20,349 nucleotides of DNA from an uncultured Mollicutes bacterium (GTDB taxonomy: Bacteria; Bacillota_I; Bacilli_A; RF39; UBA660), in assembly GCA_900550145.1 (NCBI GenBank), contig URRF01000020.1, positions 1-20,349 of the forward strand, read 5' to 3'. This document shows positions 1 to 7,604 of this stretch, one piece after another; the first letter of the stretch is position 1, and the number at the start of each line of letters is the position of its first letter. Made by a program: the position numbers and the translations under genes. The notes beneath the pieces were generated by a model. The model worked only from the letters and a program-made list of their open reading frames with translations, had not been told where the DNA came from and ran no database searches.

Positions 1-730
1 TTATTTCATGTGACATACTTGATAAAAAATCACTCTTTGCCCTATTTGCTTTTTCAGCATTATTCTTAGCAATATTTAGTTCATTTATCATTTTTATATC
101 TGGATTTTCAATTGTGAAATACATAAGAACAGTTATAAATGTTTCAACAGATGAAATTATTAGAAGTTCTGGATTAATTTTATTAACTATTGCCGCAATA
201 AAACCAAAAATCAAAAACATAATAACTGGTATTGTCTTTTTGTTACCAATCTTTTTATGATATCTAATAATAAAATAAATACATAATAACATATCGATAG
301 CAACAATAATATAGGCATAGTTAACACTAAAGCCATATGTATATAAAACTATACCATTTTTATATTGTATTTCATAAGGAAGAAAGAATGCAGTTACCAT
401 TTCAATAACAAGAAGAGGTAACGCAATCTTTTTATTTACACATCTTTGCTTACAAACAACTATTAAATATAATAGAAATATAAAAGGCCAAGCAACAAAA
501 TATGTAATTATTAATCTTAAAAAAATACTAAATAGAAAAGTAGCTCCTGGATTAAAGTATTTAAATAACGTAGATACAATTTCTAAAGTTAAACCACAAA
601 AATTTGAAATTATTAGAAATATGTAAACTCTATTTTCATCATTATCAATTCTTTGCTTTGATAAATAAACTACACCTATCAAAACTAAATATATCAAACT
701 ACAAACACTAAATATAATACTACTTGTCAT
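1..730 (-). CDS. Multi-span membrane sensor histidine kinase, N-terminal part (truncated by window edge)
   Basis: The reading frame starts at an ATG one base after the upstream ligase's TAA and stays open for 243 codons to the window edge. Residues 1-206 are very hydrophobic, with about seven or eight predicted membrane spans (near 5-23, 35-55, 63-77, 79-92, 102-118, 136-155, 166-183, 188-206). A short polar linker rich in Asn, Ala and Lys follows, then FLSSMSHEI at residues 235-243. This matches the HisKA H-box, so His241 is the expected phosphorylated residue. The kinase/ATPase domain must lie beyond the window. The role is therefore membrane signal sensing with autophosphorylation; the ligand is unknown. 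The 1-base gap implies translational coupling to the ligase, and the ribosome binding site (purine-rich AAAAGAG) is weak. I am confident of the kinase class, not of the sensor family. Confidence 0.85.
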   Translation of the reverse strand, partial: MTSSIIFSVCSLIYLVLIGVVYLSKQRIDNDENRVYIFLIISNFCGLTLEIVSTLFKYFNPGATFLFSIFLRLIITYFVAWPFIFLLYLIVVCKQRCVNKKIALPLLVIEMVTAFFLPYEIQYKNGIVLYTYGFSVNYAYIIVAIDMLLCIYFIIRYHKKIGNKKTIPVIMFLIFGFIAAIVNKINPELLIISSVETFITVLMYFTIENPDIKMINELNIAKNNAEKANRAKSDFLSSMSHEI

Positions 731-731
731 A

Positions 732-2591
732 TTATCTACTCTTTTCTAATTGCTCTTCTCTATTTTTTTCATTGCATATCTTTTCTAATTTTCTATAATC
801 AACTTTACCAACTGGTGTTAGTGGGAACTCATCTAATATTTCAATCTTATCTATGCAATATTTTTCGGTTAATTTTTTACCGCATTCCTCTTTAATTGCT
901 TCTAAAATTTGGTTATCAGTTAAACTTGTATCTGGGCTTTTAACAACATTAACATATGGAACATGACCACTTCCATGTTTTAAGTCATCAACTCCTACCA
1001 CGCAAGATGCACAAACACAATCAAGAGCATCTACTACTTTTTCAATATCAGATGGAGATATTTTTATTCCATCATGTCTTATGATTAACCTTTTTTTACG
1101 ACCTTTTAAGAAAAGTACTCCTCTTTCATCCATATAACCAATATCACCTGTATGAACCCATACAGTACCATCTGCATGTTTTTGCATAGTTTCTTTTGTC
1201 TCTTCTTCATTGTTATAATAACTACTCATCATAGTTGGACCAGTTATGCATATATTACCAATACTTCCATATGGAAGTTCATTGTTATCATCATCAAATA
1301 TCGCAACAGACATTTTAGGAAAAGGAACACCAACACTATCTCTGACATCAATATTTGGTAAGTTTGTAACAGCAGCAGATCCAACTTCTGTTTGTCCATA
1401 GCCCTCTAGAACCCTATAATTTCCACCTCTATCTGCGACTAACTCATTTACTTCTTCCTTAATTTTTGTATTTAATTTATCACTCCCACTGCCCATAGAC
1501 ACCAAATGGCTAAAATCATGTTTTAATGCTTTTTCATTTTCTAAAAAATTAGTCCAATCAGCAGGTCCTGCTAAAACATGATTAATTTTATATTTCATGA
1601 CATGTTCTGCAAATTTATCCGGTTCGTAATTAGGAAGCATTATAATATCTAAACCAAGTGAAAGTGGCATGTGAGTAGAAACAATAAGGTTATATGCAAG
1701 AAATGGTGGTACTTGATTCATAAATCTTTCACCTACACGTTGTTTTATTCCAAGATTGTTATATTGAACTGCCATATTGTTAAATGTGTTATTAGTATGA
1801 ACTACTCCCTTCGGTAATCCAGAAGTACCACTAGTATACAATATACATGCATCAGTATTACCATCTACTACTTCTCTTATTACTTCATACTTAGGTTTTT
1901 CTTTACTAAAATCCTTCCACATTTGAAATTTAGAATTAATAACTTTCTTTGTTTTATCTGATAATTTATATAATTGTTTTACAAGTGGAGGTAGTGAATC
2001 AGATGGTGAGACAACAACAACTTTTTCCAAATTAGTTTTATCAATAATATTATTTACATTCTCTAAAAACAAATCACAACCAAACATCAGCTTAGAATTA
2101 ACTCCATTTATTGCATTAACAAGTAAATCATCTTTCATTCTTAAATCAACCATATTTGCTATCGCACCTATTTTATTTAATGCATAGAATACAAACACAT
2201 TTTCAGGCACATTAGGTATTGCAATAGTTACAATATCGCCTTTTTTAATATTATTTGCTCTTAGTGCCACCTCAGTTTTTGCTATATTATCAATTAAATC
2301 TTTATATGTATATTTCTTACCAAAATAATATAATGCCACATTATCCATATTATCTTTATTACTTGTTGACATAAAATCATAAGCACTCATATTAGGTACA
2401 TTAACTTCAAATAACTTCTCATCATAAAACTGTAACCATGGTTTATCTATTTCTGGATAGCCGACTTTTGGTCCATAAACTTCTCCAACTGATATATCCC
2501 TTAAATATTTATCCCTTTCTGTTTTTTCTTCATCTGATAATTTATAAATTTTTTCCTTTAATTTAATTAAATCTTCTTTTTTCATATTCAT
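732..2591 (-). CDS. AMP-dependent synthetase / acyl-CoA ligase family enzyme
   Basis: A 619-residue adenylate-forming enzyme. Numbered from the chosen ATG, the visible core motifs are the phosphate-binding loop YTSGTSGLPKG (about 252-262), the A5 motif GYGQTE (about 397-402), HTGDIGY (about 480-486), the hinge segment KGRKKRLIIRHDGIKISP (about 496-513) and PLTPVGK with catalytic Lys596. Together these support adenylation of a carboxylic acid followed by transfer to a thiol, usually CoA. The substrate cannot be read from sequence; a medium- or long-chain fatty acid is possible. The N-terminal 70 residues are charged and atypical. I prefer the ATG at 2591 because AGGAGA (2603-2598) lies 6 bases upstream; a GTG at 2594 would be too close to it. 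The gene has its own predicted promoter and is followed after one base by a membrane histidine kinase, so the enzyme may serve signalling or membrane lipid sensing (inference). Confidence 0.85.
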   Translation of the reverse strand: MNMKKEDLIKLKEKIYKLSDEEKTERDKYLRDISVGEVYGPKVGYPEIDKPWLQFYDEKLFEVNVPNMSAYDFMSTSNKDNMDNVALYYFGKKYTYKDLIDNIAKTEVALRANNIKKGDIVTIAIPNVPENVFVFYALNKIGAIANMVDLRMKDDLLVNAINGVNSKLMFGCDLFLENVNNIIDKTNLEKVVVVSPSDSLPPLVKQLYKLSDKTKKVINSKFQMWKDFSKEKPKYEVIREVVDGNTDACILYTSGTSGLPKGVVHTNNTFNNMAVQYNNLGIKQRVGERFMNQVPPFLAYNLIVSTHMPLSLGLDIIMLPNYEPDKFAEHVMKYKINHVLAGPADWTNFLENEKALKHDFSHLVSMGSGSDKLNTKIKEEVNELVADRGGNYRVLEGYGQTEVGSAAVTNLPNIDVRDSVGVPFPKMSVAIFDDDNNELPYGSIGNICITGPTMMSSYYNNEEETKETMQKHADGTVWVHTGDIGYMDERGVLFLKGRKKRLIIRHDGIKISPSDIEKVVDALDCVCASCVVGVDDLKHGSGHVPYVNVVKSPDTSLTDNQILEAIKEECGKKLTEKYCIDKIEILDEFPLTPVGKVDYRKLEKICNEKNREEQLEKSR

Positions 2592-2602
2592 CACACATCT
2601 CC

Positions 2603-2637
2603 TATTACAATTTTAACACACTTCACAATAAACTCAA
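2603..2637 (-). promoter_or_regulatory. Predicted promoter of the ligase/histidine kinase unit
   Basis: The minus strand shows TTGAGT (2637-2632), a 16-base spacer and TAAAAT (2615-2610). TGT directly before the -10 makes it an extended -10. The predicted start near 2603 coincides with the first base of the Shine-Dalgarno AGGAGA, giving a leader of about 12 nt. Confidence 0.5.
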
Positions 2638-2644
2638 AGTTAAT

Positions 2645-3192
2645 TTATTTTAAAAACTTAACTAACTCTGCATACGCATCAGTATTCCAAATATAACATC
2701 TTTCTTCATCCGGATAATTTCCCATTGTTTTATCATATCCATCAGGTATAAAGATAAAATCCCAACTCCAACCATATATTCCAGATTTTTCTGTTGCAAT
2801 TCTCCCTTTTGTTATTGATTTAAATACAACAGGATCTTTTCCATATTCACAATATGCAAATGCCTCTATAAAACAAGCATTTCTATTATCAACGCCCTTG
2901 AGAAGTTTTAACAACCCATCCTCTCCAAGTTTTCATCAACATAATGCGTATAAGGTCCAGGAAAACCGCCCAATGCTTCAACATATAAACCGGTATCATT
3001 CTTTAACACATCGCATTTCAATTTGTCACTCGCTTCTTTAGCAGAATACATAGCAACATCTTCTACATTATTCGCTTGAATTTCTGTTGTTTCCATTTTA
3101 ATATTATCAACTTCAAACCCTAGTGGTTCTAATATACTTCTAGCACACATAATTTTATACCAATTGCCAGTCACATAAGTTATTTTTTTCAT
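2645..3192 (-). pseudogene. Ham1/RdgB-type non-canonical purine NTP pyrophosphatase, split by a one-base frameshift
   Basis: Two adjacent frames together encode one Ham1 (ITPase) family protein, which hydrolyses dITP, ITP and XTP to monophosphates to keep them out of nucleic acids. The first (3192-2908) has the nucleotide-binding start YVTGNWYK, the metal-binding NDTGLYVEALGGFPGPY (about 65-81), and ends in a spurious ERMGC tail. The second carries NRNACFIEAFAYC and IYGWSWDFIFIP. Adding one G to the GG run at 2925-2926 restores VDENLGEDGLLKLLKG and one 182-residue protein of normal family size. The start at 3192 has AAGGAG 7 bases upstream. The C-terminus has RCYIW in place of the family's usual SHR motif, so it belongs to a divergent branch. 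The break is either a real recent mutation or a sequencing/assembly error; the otherwise intact coding sequence favours a recent event or an error. Confidence 0.8.
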
Positions 3193-3204
3193 AAAAGCAC
3201 TCCT

Positions 3205-3220
3205 TGTTTAAATTATCATA
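3205..3220 (-). promoter_or_regulatory. Candidate -10 region for the Ham1-type gene
   Basis: Overlapping TATGAT (3220-3215) and GATAAT (3217-3212) sit just before AAGGAG. Either predicts a leader of 13-16 nt. I see no convincing -35 box, so this is a weak call resting mainly on the same spacing at other genes in the window. Confidence 0.3.
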
Positions 3221-3264
3221 TATTAAATAATATCATGAATTTCACTTACAAATAATAAATTTAC

Positions 3265-3292
3265 TAAAAAAATTGATAGTTTTTCTATCAAT
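3265..3292 (-). terminator. Rho-independent terminator of the parE/thioredoxin-like unit
   Basis: On the minus strand ATTGATAG, a 5-base loop and CTATCAAT form a perfect 8-bp stem followed by a run of T. It begins three bases after the stop codon of the thioredoxin-like gene. Confidence 0.85.
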
Positions 3293-3294
3293 CT

Positions 3295-4050
3295 TTATTC
3301 AGGTTTATTACATTCTGTACAATCATTTATTTCTATTTTTGATATCATAGACACTAGTTTTTCTTTTAGATTTTGCTTTCTCTCTTCCGTCCAATAATCC
3401 TTCGGATCATCATATCCAAGCGTATCATATGAAGTTTCATCATCAAATCCAACTATATTTCCATTATTTATTGCTATAACAGCTGGAACATATATTCTTT
3501 TTTTACCTTCCTCATCATATTTTAAATAATCCTTTAAAATATCTACTATTTCTAAATATTCCTTAGTATTATCTTTTCTATCATTAAGTATATTTAAATA
3601 ATATATTTTTTCTATTTTATTCTCTTTTGCTATATCATTTAACATAGGTACATATGCATTACACCAAGGACATTCTTTAAATCCAAGATAAACAAGTCCT
3701 TTTCCATGCTTTAATATATTTATTATTTCATTATTTGTTTTATAGACAAATATATTATCTTTATCTATACTAGAATATTCTTTACTAAACTTTACACTAT
3801 CTAAAAGAACTTGACATGAATACTTTAAACCATAAGTTCCAAGTGTAATAGTTTTATCTCCATCAACAGTATTACACTTTATTACTTTATAGAAAAGTCC
3901 AACATATTCAGTAGAACCACCATCTTTATATGTATTAGTTTTTATCATAAATATCGGCCTTTTTATAGTTCTAATGCATATAAAATCAATGCAAAATATT
4001 ATTACCCATATTGATACTACAAAAATTAAAATTCTTAAAAACTTCTTCAT
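3295..4050 (-). CDS. Membrane-anchored thioredoxin-fold protein with CPWC motif
   Basis: Numbered from the ATG at 4050 the protein has 251 residues. An N-terminal membrane anchor (about 5-27) is followed by a region with YKDGGSTEYVGLFYKVI (about 41-57) and then a thioredoxin-like domain. That domain contains GLVYLGFKECPWCNAYVP, with CPWC at 127-130, and a later YVPAVIAI strand whose proline resembles the thioredoxin cis-Pro. The anchor suggests the redox domain acts outside the membrane, in disulfide formation, reduction or repair; the direction and partner are unknown. The start is fixed by GAGG, which overlaps the TGA of parE, and the ATG lies seven bases after that stop. The upstream in-frame ATG at 4080 lies inside parE and lacks this ribosome binding site. 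The same transcript as parE is likely, and a terminator follows. The exact family (TlpA-like, glutaredoxin-like or other) was not settled. Confidence 0.75.
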   Translation of the reverse strand: MKKFLRILIFVVSIWVIIFCIDFICIRTIKRPIFMIKTNTYKDGGSTEYVGLFYKVIKCNTVDGDKTITLGTYGLKYSCQVLLDSVKFSKEYSSIDKDNIFVYKTNNEIINILKHGKGLVYLGFKECPWCNAYVPMLNDIAKENKIEKIYYLNILNDRKDNTKEYLEIVDILKDYLKYDEEGKKRIYVPAVIAINNGNIVGFDDETSYDTLGYDDPKDYWTEERKQNLKEKLVSMISKIEINDCTECNKPE

Positions 4051-4057
4051 AATTACC

Positions 4058-5959
4058 TCACTTTTTAATTTTATAATCATCTTCCAAGGAAAATTCTACA
4101 TTCTCCTCAATCCATTCTTTTCTCGGTTCAACCGCATCTCCCATAAGCACACTAACTCTTTTTTCTGCTAATGCAGCATCAGTTATATTTACCTTTATTA
4201 AACTTCTCTTATCAGGATCCATTGTAGTATCCCATAACTGATCAGGGTTCATTTCACCAAGTCCTTTATACCTTTGTATATTAGTATAACCATTTTTTTC
4301 TTTTAAATCATCATTTGTCCAAACATACTCAAATTTACCTTTTGGATAATCTAATTTATACAAAGGAGGCATTGCAATATACAACCTACCATTTTCTATC
4401 AACGGTCTCATATATCTATAAAAGAATGTTAATAAAAGAACTTGAATATGAGCACCATCATCATCAGCATCGGTCATTATAATTACTTTATCATAATTAC
4501 AATATTTTATATCAAAATCATTTCCAACCCCCGCACCAATTGTATATATCATAGTATTTATTTCTTCATTTTTAAATATATCTTCCAATTTTGCTTTTTC
4601 CGTATTTATTACTTTACCACGAAGAGGCAATATGGCTTGGAATTTTCTATCACGACCTTGCTTTGCACTTCCACCAGCACTATCTCCCTCTACTAAAAAT
4701 AATTCATTCTTCTTAGGATTCTTCGTTTGAGCAGGTGTTAACTTACCACTCAATACTTTTTCCTTCTTAGTTCCGCTTGCCTTTCTCGCATCTTCCCTTG
4801 CTTTCCTTGCCGCTTCTCTTGCACTCTTCCCCTTTAATGCTTTATTTATTATATTAACAGCTATTTCTTTATTCTCTTCTAAATAAAACTCTAACTTTTC
4901 AGTAACAATACTTTCAACTATAGTTCTTGCTATAGGAGTACCAAGTTTACCCTTAGTTTGACCTTCAAATTGCAATAAATCTTCTGGTATTTTCAAAGAT
5001 ATTACCGCAGTTAATCCCTCTCTTACATCAGATCCTTCAAACGACTTATCCTTCTGCTTTAAATAATTATTAGTTTTCGCATAATCATTAAATACCCTTG
5101 TCAAAGCAGTTTTAAATCCAACCTCATGAGATCCACCATCTATTGTCTTAACATTATTAACAAACGAAATAATATTTTCAGAATAAGTATCAGTATATTG
5201 CATTGCAATATCCACTTCTATTCTATCCTTCACACCCTCAAAACTTATTACCTTATGTAAAGTTTTCTTATCTTCATTTATATACTCAACAAATGATTCA
5301 ATCCCATTATCATAATGAAACTTATCCTGCTTTTTATCCTCTTCATCAATTACTTCCACAGTAAGTCCCTTAAGCAAAAATGCACTTTCCTGCATTCTCT
5401 CACAAATAGTAGTATAACTAAAAGTAGTACTAGAAAATATTTCATTATCAGGCATAAATCTAACAGTTGTACCAGTTCTATTAGTATTTCCAATTTTCTT
5501 TAAAGGAACACTAACATGTCCACCATTTTCAAACCTTATATAATACTCCCCACCATCTCTTTTTATAGTTACCTCCATCCATTTACTAAGTGCATTAACA
5601 ACAGAAGCACCTACTCCATGAAGTCCACCAGAAACCTTATATCCACCTTCAGTAAACTTACCACCGGCATGCAAAATAGTATATATAACTTGAGGAGTAG
5701 ATACACCACTCTCATGCATTCCAACAGGAACACCTCTACCCTCATCACTAACACTAACAGAACCATCACTATGAATAATTATTTTAATATAATTGCCATA
5801 ACCATTTATAACCTCATCCATGCTATTATCAACTATTTCCCACACAAGATGATGCAAACCCCTCTTATCTGTTGATCCAATATACATTCCAGGCCTCTTC
5901 CTAACAGCTTCCAAGCCCTCTAAAATTTTTATTGAACTCTCATCATACTTAACTGCCAT
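4058..5959 (-). CDS. parE: DNA topoisomerase IV subunit B (ParE)
   Basis: A 633-residue type IIA topoisomerase B subunit, the ATPase half of the enzyme that decatenates daughter chromosomes. The GHKL ATP-binding motifs are EIVDNSMDE (41-49), DEGRGVPV (72-79) and GGLHGVGASVVNALS (111-125). QTKGKLG (334-340) contains the catalytic transducer Lys. The TOPRIM domain has LVEGDSAGGSAKQGRDR (422-438) and the acidic TDADDDGAH (496-504). ParE is preferred over GyrB because the segment before the TOPRIM motif reads LSGKLTPAQTKNPKKNE and the one after it PLRGKVINTEKAKL, both typical of ParE. The start at 5959 has AAGGAG upstream. ParC, the usual neighbour, is not next to it; a thioredoxin-like gene follows instead. 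The alternative is GyrB, less likely. Confidence 0.88.
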   Translation of the reverse strand: MAVKYDESSIKILEGLEAVRKRPGMYIGSTDKRGLHHLVWEIVDNSMDEVINGYGNYIKIIIHSDGSVSVSDEGRGVPVGMHESGVSTPQVIYTILHAGGKFTEGGYKVSGGLHGVGASVVNALSKWMEVTIKRDGGEYYIRFENGGHVSVPLKKIGNTNRTGTTVRFMPDNEIFSSTTFSYTTICERMQESAFLLKGLTVEVIDEEDKKQDKFHYDNGIESFVEYINEDKKTLHKVISFEGVKDRIEVDIAMQYTDTYSENIISFVNNVKTIDGGSHEVGFKTALTRVFNDYAKTNNYLKQKDKSFEGSDVREGLTAVISLKIPEDLLQFEGQTKGKLGTPIARTIVESIVTEKLEFYLEENKEIAVNIINKALKGKSAREAARKAREDARKASGTKKEKVLSGKLTPAQTKNPKKNELFLVEGDSAGGSAKQGRDRKFQAILPLRGKVINTEKAKLEDIFKNEEINTMIYTIGAGVGNDFDIKYCNYDKVIIMTDADDDGAHIQVLLLTFFYRYMRPLIENGRLYIAMPPLYKLDYPKGKFEYVWTNDDLKEKNGYTNIQRYKGLGEMNPDQLWDTTMDPDKRSLIKVNITDAALAEKRVSVLMGDAVEPRKEWIEENVEFSLEDDYKIKK

Positions 5960-5973
5960 AACTATTCTCCTTA

Positions 5974-6009
5974 CACTTATATTTTAACCTAAATACTACT
6001 TTTGTACAA
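5974..6009 (-). promoter_or_regulatory. Predicted promoter of parE
   Basis: TTGTAC (6009-6004), a 17-base spacer and TAAAAT (5986-5981) lie on the minus strand. The predicted start near 5974 gives a leader of about 15 nt beginning just before the AAGGAG ribosome binding site. Confidence 0.45.
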
Positions 6010-6027
6010 TATTTTTAAAAAAATATT

Positions 6028-6055
6028 TTAAAAGAAAAAAGGGTATAACCCTTTT
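6028..6055 (-). terminator. Rho-independent terminator of the arginine unit
   Basis: On the minus strand AAAAGGG, a TTATA loop and CCCTTTT are followed by TTCTTTT. The hairpin starts three bases past the yfcC-like stop, closing the six-gene unit and separating it from parE. Confidence 0.85.
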
Positions 6056-6057
6056 AA

Positions 6058-7500
6058 CTACATTATAAGTGATGCAACTGTTAATATTACTATATTTGCA
6101 AGTGCAATTACAGCAACAACTTTAAATGCCCATTTAAACCATGTAGAATAGTCTACTTTAGCAAGAGCAAGTCCACCCATAATAGCACCACAAGTTGGAG
6201 ATATTAAATTAACAAGTCCATTTGCAGAAACAATTGTCATAACAGCAACTTCTGTACTATAACCTAAGTTTGCAGCAAGTGGTGTGATTATTGGTGTTGA
6301 TAATGTTGCAATTCCAGATGATGATGGTACCAATATAGATAATACTATATGTAATAAATAATTAAGTGGTACGAATGCAATTTCTGGTAATTTTGCTAAC
6401 ATATCAGTTGCATTATAAATTATATAATTATCTAGATGTGTTTGTGCCATAAGTACACTAGCACCTCTTGCAACAGCTATTACAAGAATAACACCTATCA
6501 TATCATCAGCACCATCTACATATGTATCAACGAATTCTTTTTCGCTATATCCGTTTACAATAGTAATTACTATTGACATAAGCAAGAACCAAAGTGCTGC
6601 TTCATAGAACCACCAATTTCCTAATGATGAACCAGTAAGCCATCCTGTAAATCCATCAAAGAATGTAATTCCAAATTCACCCCATGGTACAAATCCAATA
6701 ATCATTACTAAGAATGTTAATGCAAATAACCATAAAGTAACTTTTTGTTTTGTTGATAAAACTGCTTTTTCTGAAGATGCTTCAACAAATTTACCAAACC
6801 TTTTTTCTGCTTGTTGTTGTTCTCTCAATGATAAGATTGTTGAACCCTTATCCTTCTTTACCTTTTTAGCATATGCAAGTACGAACAATGTTGATATAGC
6901 ATATGTTGTAAGCCATAATACAACTGCTATTAGTAAAACTATTCCTTGACTAGCTGCTACACCATCTGGCAATGCTGATAATGCAACACCTGTTGCAAAT
7001 GGGTTAATGGTTGATCCAAGAACACCAGAACCAGCACCTAATAATATAACTGCTGATCCAACTAATGGATCCATACCTGCTGCAAACATTGTTGCTGCAA
7101 GAAGTACATAGAATCCAACAGTTTCTTCTAACATACCATATGTTGTTCCACATATTGAGAATATAAACATCAATATCGGAATTAACCATAATTCCTTTCC
7201 TTTTAGTTTTTGAACTAATACTTTAATTCCTGTTTCAAGTGCTTTAGTTTTATCGATTATTTTTAATAAACCACCAAGCATCATGATAAATATTGCAACA
7301 TCGACAGCATCCTCAAAACCAAGTATTGGTGCCATTAACACTTGCGATAAAGTAGCACCTACTGTACCACTACCATTTACTATATCTTCACCCACGAATT
7401 TAGCAGCAGGTAGTACATGTGATAGTATAGCCAGTAAAACTATTAAAATCATTATTATTGAGTAAGCCGATAACATTGCTTTACTCTTCTTTTTTGTCAT
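6058..7500 (-). CDS. YfcC-family carrier, probable arginine/ornithine antiporter (ArcD-type)
   Basis: A 480-residue integral membrane protein with about 12 hydrophobic spans and an N-terminal lysine-rich cytoplasmic stretch. It has the features of the DcuC/YfcC carrier family (C4-dicarboxylate anaerobic carrier fold): a conserved GSTINPFATGVALSALPDG re-entrant-like region near the middle and NGLVNLISPTCGAIMGGLALA near the C-terminus. Members of this family occur in arginine deiminase clusters of streptococci and mollicutes, where they are thought to exchange arginine for ornithine. The position directly after arcA and arcB supports that role, although substrate specificity cannot be read from the sequence. 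The ATG at 7500 has GAGG 9 bases upstream. A 104-base gap with a strong inverted repeat separates it from arcB, and a terminator follows. The alternative is a dicarboxylate or other amino-acid transporter. Confidence 0.8.
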   Translation of the reverse strand: MTKKKSKAMLSAYSIIMILIVLLAILSHVLPAAKFVGEDIVNGSGTVGATLSQVLMAPILGFEDAVDVAIFIMMLGGLLKIIDKTKALETGIKVLVQKLKGKELWLIPILMFIFSICGTTYGMLEETVGFYVLLAATMFAAGMDPLVGSAVILLGAGSGVLGSTINPFATGVALSALPDGVAASQGIVLLIAVVLWLTTYAISTLFVLAYAKKVKKDKGSTILSLREQQQAEKRFGKFVEASSEKAVLSTKQKVTLWLFALTFLVMIIGFVPWGEFGITFFDGFTGWLTGSSLGNWWFYEAALWFLLMSIVITIVNGYSEKEFVDTYVDGADDMIGVILVIAVARGASVLMAQTHLDNYIIYNATDMLAKLPEIAFVPLNYLLHIVLSILVPSSSGIATLSTPIITPLAANLGYSTEVAVMTIVSANGLVNLISPTCGAIMGGLALAKVDYSTWFKWAFKVVAVIALANIVILTVASLIM

Positions 7501-7571
7501 GTTTTTTTACCTCACTTCCTTATTTTTTGCTATGTCTAAAATTATGGCTTATATTTTAAACATAAATCTAT

Positions 7572-7599
7572 GTTATAGATTATTAAATAATCTTATAAC
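7572..7599 (-). repeat. Long inverted repeat between arcB and the yfcC-like gene
   Basis: Two arms pair over 13 bp with a single bulged A and an almost absent loop (GTTAT-A-AGATTATT / AATAATCTATAAC on the minus strand). No T run follows, so it is not a typical terminator. It could be an RNA stabiliser or processing site that gives arcA/arcB and the carrier different expression levels, or a protein-binding palindrome. It does not match the ARG-box or CRP/FNR consensus by eye. Confidence 0.6.
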
Positions 7600-7604
7600 C
7601 AATA

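Noticed and set aside
2645..2914. C-terminal Ham1 frame as an independent small gene with a TTG start
   Set aside because: It has no ribosome binding site and its sequence continues the upstream protein exactly once one base is restored.
5516..5875. Plus-strand open frame opposite parE, and similar ones opposite arcA, arcB, polC and rmuC
   Set aside because: These are antisense shadows of strongly conserved genes, with low-complexity composition and no ribosome binding sites.
4058..5959. GyrB instead of ParE
   Set aside because: The LSGKLTPAQ and PLRGKVINTEKAKL segments fit ParE better than the usual GyrB wording. The call is not absolute without alignment.
7004..7189. Open frame of 61 codons inside the carrier gene on the same strand
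   Set aside because: It lies wholly within the well-supported YfcC frame, has an odd composition and no ribosome binding site.
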